Shown: piece after piece, positions 1-6,265 of the stretch
How the letters are laid out: each line of letters starts with the position of its first letter
Position numbering within the stretch: the stretch's first letter is position 1
Source: Flavobacteriales bacterium
Lineage (GTDB): Bacteria; Bacteroidota; Bacteroidia; Flavobacteriales; PHOS-HE28
Length of the DNA stretch: 9,022 nt
Assembly: GCA_008016945.1 (NCBI GenBank)
Contig: SSGN01000055.1
Coordinates: 1 to 9,022 of the forward strand
Reading direction: 5' to 3'
Translations under genes and position numbers: made by a program
Notes under the pieces: generated by a model
What the model saw: only the letters and a program-made list of their open reading frames with translations
Told to the model about the DNA's origin: nothing
Databases searched by the model: none

Positions 1-514
1 CCACCCGATGCGGGGACCGATGGGGCGATCACCCTGTGCAGCACGGATGCTGCGGTATCCCTGTTCGCGCAGCTCGGCGGAACGCCCGATGCCAACGGCA
101 CCTGGAGCGGACCCAGCCCCACCGCAGGTGGCCTGTTCGACCCCGCCACCATGAGTGCGGGTGTGTACACCTACACCGTACCCGGCACGGCACCTTGTCC
201 TGATGCCAGCGCCACCGTGACCGTTGCCCTCAACACCCCACCCGATGCGGGGACCGATGGGGCGATCACCCTGTGCAGCATGGATGCTGCGGTATCCCTG
301 TTCGCACAGCTTGGCGGAACGCCCGATGCCAACGGCACCTGGAGCGGACCCAGCCCCACCGCAGGTGGCCTGTTCGATCCCGCCACCATGAGCGCGGGTG
401 TGTACACCTACATCGTACCCGGCACGGCACCTTGTCCTGATGCCAGCGCCACCGTGACCGTTGCCCTAACCACCCCACCCGATGCAGGGACCGATGGGGC
501 GATCACCCTGTGCA
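1..514 (+). repeat. Recently duplicated, nearly identical units 1 and 2 (plus 40 bp of unit 3)
   Basis: Units 1-237 and 238-474 differ by hand count at 8 of 237 bases (about 96.6% identical). The likeness continues into the next unit: 475-514 matches 238-277 with one mismatch in 40, then drops sharply. The duplicated block therefore runs past the unit boundary. Other units share protein motifs but use many different synonymous codons, so this pair is much younger than the rest. Confidence 0.9.
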
Positions 515-3500
515 TCAGCAGTCCGGCCACGCCCCTGTTCGATGTGCTCGGCGGAACACCTGACCTGGGAGGCATCTGGAGTGGGCCGGGTCCGCTGATC
601 AATGGCCTGTTCGACCCCGCCACTTCGACCGTGGGTACGTACAGCTACACCGTGTCGGGCATCGCCCCTTGTGCTTCCGCATCGGCAACGGTCGATGTGA
701 ATGTGGTGAGTGAACCAGACCCTGGTACACCGAACAGCATAACGCTTTGTGGAACGGACAGCCCCATCAGCCTATTCGGACAACTGGGTGGAACGCCGGA
801 CGTGGGTGGTACGTGGAGTGGACCAAGTGCTGTCAGCGGTGGGCAGTTCGACCCGCTCACGATGAGCGCAGGTGTATACACCTACACGATCGACGTACCT
901 CCGCCATGTGTCAGTGTCAGTACCACGATCACGGTCGCTCTTATTCTACCACCCGATGCCGGCAGCAACGGTACCCTGACCCTGTGCAACAGCAGCCCCT
1001 CCACTCCGCTTCTGCCTGCGATCGGTGGAGCCCCTGATGCCAACGGCACATGGAGCGGGCCGAGTAATGTGTTCGCTGGCACGTTCGACCCCGCCACGAT
1101 GATACCGGGCACGTACACCTACACGGTGCAGGGTACGGCGCCTTGTCCCGCCGATATCGCCGAGGTCCTAGTGAGCGTTGTGACCGAGCCGGATGCCGGA
1201 TCCCCTGGCGCCATGCTGCTTTGCACCACGGACGCTTCCATGGTGCTCTACGACCACCTCGGCGGTACGCCGGATCCCGGTGGGGTGTGGAGCGGGCCAA
1301 GCGCCGTGATCGATGGACTATTCGACCCGGCCTCGATGCTGCCAGGCGTGTACACGTACACCATCGATGTACCACCTCCTTGTGTGAATGCGAGCAGCAC
1401 CGTAACGATCACACTGGCACAACCGCCGAATGCCGGCTCGGATGGCAGCCTCGCCCACTGCATCACCAGCGCTCCAACAGCCCTGTTGAACAGCCTGCTG
1501 GGCACGCCCGATCTTGGTGGTGTATGGAGTGGACCAAGTCCTGTGGTCGGCGGGCTCTTCGACCCAACGAACATGCTCCCGGGCATATACACCTATACCG
1601 TAGCTGGAGCCACGCCCTGCCCAGCGGCCAGCGCACAGGTTGAGGTCAACGTGATGAGCGAGCCAGACCCCGGTGGGCCAGGCTTCATCACCATCTGCAG
1701 CACCGATGATGCCGTGGACCTGTTCACCTGGATCGAAGGCACCCCCGATGTCGGCGGTACATGGAGCGGACCTAGTGCGGTGATCGGGGGGATGTTCGCC
1801 CCTACCACGGATGTGTCTGGTGTGTACACGTACACCCTTGAGGTTCCACCGCCATGCACCAGCGCGAGCACCACCGTGACCGTGGATGTGATCCATCCAC
1901 CGAACGCAGGTCTTGATGGCGCCACCACCTTGTGCATCACCAGCGGCGATACGCCACTCTTCCCCATCCTTCAAGGAGATCCCGCAACGGGCGGTACGTG
2001 GACCGGTCCGGATGGAGCAACCTTCAGCGGCACCTTCACGCCCGGCATCGACGCATCGGGGAACTACACGTATTCGGTGGCTGGCACAGCACCTTGCCCA
2101 GCGGACCTGGCCTTGGTGAACGTCCAAGTGGTCACCGACCCGGACCCAGGGTCGGATGGCACGTTGACATTGTGCGCAAGCGATGCCTCAGTGGACCTGT
2201 TCGGATCGTTGGGCGGCACGCCCGATGTTGGGGGGATCTGGACCGGACCGGGGAACATCCCGTTCAGTGGCACCTTCGACCCCGCCATGCACAATGCCGG
2301 GATGTACACCTACACCATCCAAGCTCCTCCGCCCTGCCAACCCGTGAGCTCAACGGTGACCGTGTTGATCGTGGCGCCACCCGACGCGGGAGGGGATGGT
2401 GTGATGAACCTGTGCGCAACGGGCAGCGCGGTGGACCTATACACCGTGCTCCAAGGATCGCCCGAGGCGGGTGGTACGTGGACCAATGCGGCGGGATCCG
2501 GCGTATCGAACACGTTCGACCCGGCGACGGACCCTGCCGGTACGTTCTGGTACACCGTGGACGGAACCAAACCGTGCCCGCAAGATGTGGCCATGGTGAC
2601 CATCAACCTCACCAGCGCTCCATTCCCTGGGAACGACACCCTCCTCAACCTGTGCATCAGTGGCGACCCCGTGGATCTGTTCTCAACCCTTGTCAACGCC
2701 GACATAGGCGGTCAGTGGGCCGGTCCGCAAGGTGCACATGATGGTCTGTTCATCCCCGGCACACATAGCCCCGGTGCGTACGTCTATCTGGTGATCGGCA
2801 CAGCGCCCTGCCCCAGTGCCTCAGCCACGGTCACCGTGGTGCAACTGACCGACCCCGATGCCGGTGAGGATGGCGGAACGATCCTGTGTTCATCCAACGC
2901 ACCCGTGGATCTCTTCAGCTTACTGCAAGGCACGCCCGATGCGGGAGGCATATGGCTGAACAGCATGAACGTTCCGATCGGCGCACAGTACGACCCAGCC
3001 ACACAACCCAGTGATACAGTGCTGTACATACTCGCCGTGCCACCGCCGTGCGTTAACGACACGTCGCGCGTGATCGTGGTGGTGGTGCCCGCCTCCGATG
3101 CGGGTGAACCGGCGATCGCGGCCAGTTGCGGGAACGGTGCGCCCATCGACCTGTTCGCCACGTTGAACGGCGCACCGCATGGCGGAGGCACGTGGAGCGG
3201 CCCCGGCGGAAGCATGAACGGCATCTTTCATCCGGGCTCCGATGCGACCGGCACATACACCTATTCCGTGGAGGCCACCACGCCCTGCCCCGATGTATGG
3301 TCCACGGTAACGGTGAGCGTGGAAGCACCACCCAACGCGGGCCTGGACGGCAGCGCCTCGCTCTGCCCGGATGCTCCTGCGATCGACCTGTTCAGCCAAC
3401 TCGGCGGCACTCCCGATCCGAATGGAACGTGGAGCGGTCCCGGCAACACGACCAGTACGGGCACGTTCGACCCGGCCACTGATGCACCCGGCACCTACAC

Positions 3501-3570
3501 GTACACGGTATGGGGCACGCTCTGTCCCGACGATGCGGCCACCGCCAGCATAACGATCCACGTGGTGCCC
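1..3570 (+). repeat. Tandem array of 15 ~237-bp (79-residue) coding repeats
   Basis: Units start at 1, 238, 475, 712, 949, 1186, 1423, 1660, 1897, 2137, 2377, 2617, 2851, 3091 and 3328. The first eight are exactly 237 bp; later ones are 240, 240, 240, 234, 240, 237 and 243 bp, all in frame. A unit reads roughly: PPDAG-x-DG-x3-LC, then LF-x2-LGGTPD-x2-GTWSGP, then FDPAT-x4-G-x-YTYTV, then a PCP or PPPC motif and a beta-like SATVTV end. One Cys near unit residue 13, one Trp near 35 and one Cys near 66 are present in all units. The pattern fits an Ig-like beta-sandwich with one disulfide per unit (inferred). The array continues off the left edge, so the total copy number is unknown. Confidence 0.95.
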
Positions 3571-4794
3571 GTGCCCGATGCCGGTCCCGATGCCATCAGT
3601 TGCAACCTTGCGCACAACCTCGCAGCCAGCGGTACATGGGCCAGCGGATCGTGGAGCCTGCCCTCCGGGGTTTCCACCGGTGATGCCACTTCACCCAACA
3701 CCACTGTAACGGCGGCGGCGGGCGGCTCCTACACCTTCGTGTGGAACACCGTGAGCGCCGAGGGATGCACGAGCAGCGATGCGGTCACGGTCGTATTCAC
3801 GCAACTGATGGAAGGCACTGTCGCCATCACCGATGCGGTGTGCCACGGCCATTGCGATGGCACGGCCACCGTGACCAGTGCGGGTGGCAATGGCGCATAC
3901 AGCTACACGTGGCCCAGCGGCATCGCGAGCAGCACAGGCATCGCAACGGGCCTCTGCGCCGGATCGTACACGGTGATGGTCGCGGATACCAACGCATGCA
4001 GCGTGAGCATTCCGTTCACCATCGGCCAGCCCGCACCTCTGGCGATCGATGCGGTGGTGACACAGCCCGAGACCTGTCCCGGTAGTTGTGATGGTACGAT
4101 CGAGGTGATCGACCCCGAAGGCTACTCGTACACGATCAACAACGACACGCAGAGCGCTTCCTTGTTCAACGGCCTGTGCGCCGGCACCTACGTGGTGACG
4201 ATGACCAACGCCAATGGCTGTATCGCGCGATCCACAGCCCTCATCGCCAGCCCTCCGCCCGTAGTGCCATCCTTCACCTATTCGCCGGATACCATCTTCA
4301 CGAGCAACACGGAGGTCCGGTTCCTCAACCTTTCCTCATCGAACGCCGTCTCGTTCACGTGGGCCTTTGGCGATGATGGCGTAAGCCTATCGGAGCACCC
4401 AACACACACATTCCCCGGAGGTTTAGGAGGCACCTACGACGTATGCCTCACGGCCACGGATGCGAACGGATGCAGCAACACCGTATGCAGCCCGCTGTTC
4501 ATCCACGACCTGCTTGCCGTGTTCGTACCGAACTCCTTCACCCCGAACGGCGACGGTCTCAACGATGAGTTCCTGCCCATCTTCAACCTACCGCAGGTGA
4601 AGGACTATCAGTTCCTCGTGTTCAACCGTTGGGGCGAGCGGATCTTCGGCACGGACCAGCCCGGCAAGCCCTGGAACGGCAGTTATGGCGGTGTGGCGTC
4701 TCAGGTGGACGTCTATGTATGGAAGCTCACCTGCAAGGATGCGCTTTCCGGAGACCTCATCGAACGTATCGGACACGTGACCATCGTGCAATAG
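1..4794 (+). CDS. Giant repeat-containing type IX secreted surface protein, 5'-partial
   Basis: The frame is open from base 1 to the TAG at 4792-4794 (1597 codons visible). The first in-frame ATG, at 151, lies inside a repeat and is not the real start, which is upstream of the window together with the expected signal peptide. In order the protein has 15 tandem ~79-residue repeats (1-3570), a divergent Ig-like unit, two SprB-type repeats, a PKD domain and a C-terminal gliding-motility-associated domain (FVPNSFTPNGDGLND, then FNRWGERIF and a final GHVTIVQ). In Bacteroidota that last domain is a type B signal for export by the type IX system and surface attachment or release. The role is inferred to be a long stalk-like adhesin or cell-surface filament; no enzyme domain is visible in this part. 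No ligand can be named. Family and export route are well supported, function is not. Confidence 0.93.
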   Translation, partial: PPDAGTDGAITLCSTDAAVSLFAQLGGTPDANGTWSGPSPTAGGLFDPATMSAGVYTYTVPGTAPCPDASATVTVALNTPPDAGTDGAITLCSMDAAVSLFAQLGGTPDANGTWSGPSPTAGGLFDPATMSAGVYTYIVPGTAPCPDASATVTVALTTPPDAGTDGAITLCISSPATPLFDVLGGTPDLGGIWSGPGPLINGLFDPATSTVGTYSYTVSGIAPCASASATVDVNVVSEPDPGTPNSITLCGTDSPISLFGQLGGTPDVGGTWSGPSAVSGGQFDPLTMSAGVYTYTIDVPPPCVSVSTTITVALILPPDAGSNGTLTLCNSSPSTPLLPAIGGAPDANGTWSGPSNVFAGTFDPATMIPGTYTYTVQGTAPCPADIAEVLVSVVTEPDAGSPGAMLLCTTDASMVLYDHLGGTPDPGGVWSGPSAVIDGLFDPASMLPGVYTYTIDVPPPCVNASSTVTITLAQPPNAGSDGSLAHCITSAPTALLNSLLGTPDLGGVWSGPSPVVGGLFDPTNMLPGIYTYTVAGATPCPAASAQVEVNVMSEPDPGGPGFITICSTDDAVDLFTWIEGTPDVGGTWSGPSAVIGGMFAPTTDVSGVYTYTLEVPPPCTSASTTVTVDVIHPPNAGLDGATTLCITSGDTPLFPILQGDPATGGTWTGPDGATFSGTFTPGIDASGNYTYSVAGTAPCPADLALVNVQVVTDPDPGSDGTLTLCASDASVDLFGSLGGTPDVGGIWTGPGNIPFSGTFDPAMHNAGMYTYTIQAPPPCQPVSSTVTVLIVAPPDAGGDGVMNLCATGSAVDLYTVLQGSPEAGGTWTNAAGSGVSNTFDPATDPAGTFWYTVDGTKPCPQDVAMVTINLTSAPFPGNDTLLNLCISGDPVDLFSTLVNADIGGQWAGPQGAHDGLFIPGTHSPGAYVYLVIGTAPCPSASATVTVVQLTDPDAGEDGGTILCSSNAPVDLFSLLQGTPDAGGIWLNSMNVPIGAQYDPATQPSDTVLYILAVPPPCVNDTSRVIVVVVPASDAGEPAIAASCGNGAPIDLFATLNGAPHGGGTWSGPGGSMNGIFHPGSDATGTYTYSVEATTPCPDVWSTVTVSVEAPPNAGLDGSASLCPDAPAIDLFSQLGGTPDPNGTWSGPGNTTSTGTFDPATDAPGTYTYTVWGTLCPDDAATASITIHVVPVPDAGPDAISCNLAHNLAASGTWASGSWSLPSGVSTGDATSPNTTVTAAAGGSYTFVWNTVSAEGCTSSDAVTVVFTQLMEGTVAITDAVCHGHCDGTATVTSAGGNGAYSYTWPSGIASSTGIATGLCAGSYTVMVADTNACSVSIPFTIGQPAPLAIDAVVTQPETCPGSCDGTIEVIDPEGYSYTINNDTQSASLFNGLCAGTYVVTMTNANGCIARSTALIASPPPVVPSFTYSPDTIFTSNTEVRFLNLSSSNAVSFTWAFGDDGVSLSEHPTHTFPGGLGGTYDVCLTATDANGCSNTVCSPLFIHDLLAVFVPNSFTPNGDGLNDEFLPIFNLPQVKDYQFLVFNRWGERIFGTDQPGKPWNGSYGGVASQVDVYVWKLTCKDALSGDLIERIGHVTIVQ
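3571..3810 (+). other. Divergent Ig-like domain closing the repeat array
   Basis: Within the giant protein. It opens like a repeat unit (VPDAGPDAISC) but lacks the LF-x2-LGGTPD core. It has instead a GTWASGSWSLPSG segment and a GSYTFVWNTVSAEGC segment followed by a beta-strand-like end. This layout is common among Ig/PKD-like linker domains in type IX secreted proteins. It keeps two cysteines that could pair. It may be a distant relative of the 79-residue repeat or a separate family. Confidence 0.6.
3811..4266 (+). other. Two SprB-type repeats
   Basis: Within the giant protein. Two successive units (about 3811-4038 and 4039-4266) share the pattern C-x3-CDG-T, then a Tyr-rich strand, then LCAGSYTV / LCAGTYVV and a closing (D/N)-x-N-x-C motif. 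This matches the repeats of SprB, the mobile gliding adhesin of Flavobacterium. The first unit has the fuller form (GGNGAYSYTWPSG); the second is slightly shorter in the middle. The repeats occur in many Bacteroidota surface proteins and do not by themselves prove gliding. Confidence 0.82.
4267..4512 (+). other. PKD domain
   Basis: Within the giant protein. PSFTYSPDTIF starts the domain. It is followed by VRFLNLSS, the PKD signature FTWAFGDDG, a P-x-HTF motif and GTYDVCLTATDANGCS. PKD domains are extracellular beta-sandwich spacers, here placed directly before the sorting domain as in many type IX substrates. Confidence 0.85.
4522..4791 (+). other. Gliding-motility-associated C-terminal domain (type B T9SS sorting signal)
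   Basis: The last 90 residues of the giant protein. The signature FVPNSFTPNGDGLNDEF is followed by YQFLVFNRWGERIF, a W-N-G-S-Y-G-G segment, VYVWKL and the closing GHVTIVQ. This is the full length and order of the CHU_C / gliding motility C-terminal family, recognised by the type IX translocon at the outer membrane. It is intact, with the stop codon directly after it. Confidence 0.95.
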
Positions 4795-4805
4795 TGGGTA
4801 CGCCC

Positions 4806-4812
4806 TACCTTG
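4806..4812 (+). promoter_or_regulatory. Possible Bacteroidota -7 promoter box for xdhAB
   Basis: TACCTTG (followed by C) in the 55-base gap resembles the Bacteroidota -7 consensus TAnnTTTG with one T missing. It would start transcription near 4818 and leave a leader of about 30 bases before the xdhA ATG. No convincing -33 TTTG was found upstream. The alternative is read-through from the giant gene. Confidence 0.35.
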
Positions 4813-4849
4813 CAGATGTAGTATCCCGAAGGATCACGGAAGTGCAACG

Positions 4850-6265
4850 ATGACCCGATTCATCCTGAACGACACCTTGGTGGAGAGCGACGCGCCCGAA
4901 GGCACGGTGTTGCTGGATATCATCCGCTACCATCAGCAGCTGAAGGGCACCAAGATCGGCTGCCGCGAAGGGGATTGTGGCGCGTGCACGGTACTGGTCG
5001 GCGAACTGAAAGGTGATAAGGTCGAGTATCGCTCGATGACCTCGTGCCTGCTCGCGCTCGCGAACGTGCAGGGCAAGCACATCGTGACCGTTGAGGGACT
5101 GAACATGGACAGGCTTTCGCCCGTGCAGCAGGCCATGGTGGATGAGAGCGGCACGCAATGCGGTTTCTGCACTCCCGGGTTCGTGGTATCGCTGAGCGGG
5201 TGTTGCACGTCACATGATAGGATCACACCGGAGATCGCGGTACGTGCGATCGATGGCAACATCTGCCGATGCACGGGCTACAAGTCGATCGAACGCGCCG
5301 CGACCATTGTCGCCAGCAAGCTCGCGAACAAGGATGCGGAAGATCCGGTCGACTGGTCGGTGAAGAACGGTTTTCTGCCGGAGTATTTCAGTGGGATCAG
5401 GGAGCGATTGAAGGCGTTGAGTACGCAGGCAGCAACGACCAGCCCGAACGCAATAACGGTGGCCGGTGGGACGGACCTCTACGTGCAGAAGCACGACACG
5501 ATGCACCATTCGCCGGTGCGCTCGGTGTTCAATGACGAATCGCTGAAAGGCATCCGCATCGAGGGTGATCAGTGCATCATCGGCGGCTCCACCACCGCTG
5601 CGGACCTGATGCATTCGGAGGATCTACGACGACTGTTCCCGGAGCTGGGGAAACACCTGCTGCTCGTCTCGTCCACACCCATCCGCAACATGGGCACGTT
5701 GGCGGGCAACTTCGTGAACGCCTCCCCCATCGGTGATCTCACCGCGATCTTCCTGGCACTGAACAGCACGATCACACTCTCCGCGATCCCGGGTCATGCC
5801 CGGAATGACAGAACGCTGATGTTGAAGGACCTCTACCAAGGCTACAAGCAGCTCGACAAGTCGCCCGATGAACTCGTAACGGCCGTGCGCTTCACCGTGC
5901 CCGACACGAACACCCGCTTCCACTTCGAGAAGGTGAGCAAGCGCACGCACCTGGACATCGCCAGCGTGAATACCGCGATCCGCCTGGAACTCGAGGGTGA
6001 TACGATCCGGGAAGCGCATGTGAGCGCCGGTGGTGTGGCGCCTACCCCGAAGTACCTGACGAACACCTCCGCATTCCTCGTCGGCAAGGCGGTATCTAAC
6101 GGAACGGTGCGTGCTGCCTTCCAGGTGATGAACGATGAGATCGCACCGATCAGCGATGTGCGCGGAACGGCGGAATACAAGCGTCTGCTCCTGCGCCAGC
6201 TCTTCTTCGCGCACTTCATGGAGTTGTTCCCGGAGCGTTTCACCTTGAAAGAGCTCGTGGCATGA
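4850..6265 (+). CDS. xdhA: Xanthine dehydrogenase small subunit (2Fe-2S / FAD), XdhA
   Basis: 471 residues, close to the known two-subunit bacterial enzymes. This subunit carries electrons from the Mo site to FAD and then to NAD+ in hypoxanthine/xanthine oxidation in the cytoplasm. The N-terminal plant-type [2Fe-2S] domain has Cys38, Cys43, Cys46 (GCREGDCGAC) and Cys66. The second, helical [2Fe-2S] domain has Cys104, Cys107 (QCGFCTPG), Cys139 and Cys141 (ICRCTGY). The FAD domain follows with AGGTDL at 205-210 and IRNMGTLAGN at 278-287, then ASPIGD. The usual GGN of that loop is AGN here, probably a lineage variant. The CO-dehydrogenase-flavoprotein-like C-terminal domain spans about 357-462. 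The ATG at 4850 gives the normal family N-terminus (a beta strand, then GTVLLDIIR). GGAAG lies 7 bases upstream, but ribosome-binding sites mean little in this phylum. The stop overlaps the next start by 4 bases (ATGA). Confidence 0.96.
   Translation: MTRFILNDTLVESDAPEGTVLLDIIRYHQQLKGTKIGCREGDCGACTVLVGELKGDKVEYRSMTSCLLALANVQGKHIVTVEGLNMDRLSPVQQAMVDESGTQCGFCTPGFVVSLSGCCTSHDRITPEIAVRAIDGNICRCTGYKSIERAATIVASKLANKDAEDPVDWSVKNGFLPEYFSGIRERLKALSTQAATTSPNAITVAGGTDLYVQKHDTMHHSPVRSVFNDESLKGIRIEGDQCIIGGSTTAADLMHSEDLRRLFPELGKHLLLVSSTPIRNMGTLAGNFVNASPIGDLTAIFLALNSTITLSAIPGHARNDRTLMLKDLYQGYKQLDKSPDELVTAVRFTVPDTNTRFHFEKVSKRTHLDIASVNTAIRLELEGDTIREAHVSAGGVAPTPKYLTNTSAFLVGKAVSNGTVRAAFQVMNDEIAPISDVRGTAEYKRLLLRQLFFAHFMELFPERFTLKELVA

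Noticed and set aside
151..153. First in-frame ATG of the giant gene as the real start
   Set aside because: It lies inside the first repeat (the TMSAGVYTY motif) and the same frame is open and repeat-coding back to base 1.
1318..2127. 269-codon minus-strand frame over the repeats (and a similar plus-strand one at 1932-2741)
   Set aside because: Low stop density from codon bias and repetition of the real frame; Arg/His-rich translations without family features.
1..3570. CRISPR-like or non-coding satellite interpretation of the 237-bp repeats
   Set aside because: Repeats are in frame, contiguous without spacers, and conserve protein motifs with synonymous changes, so they are coding domains.
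4823..4834. ATCC-CGAA-GGAT mini-hairpin before xdhA
   Set aside because: Only a 4-bp stem without a T-run; too short to call a terminator or riboswitch.
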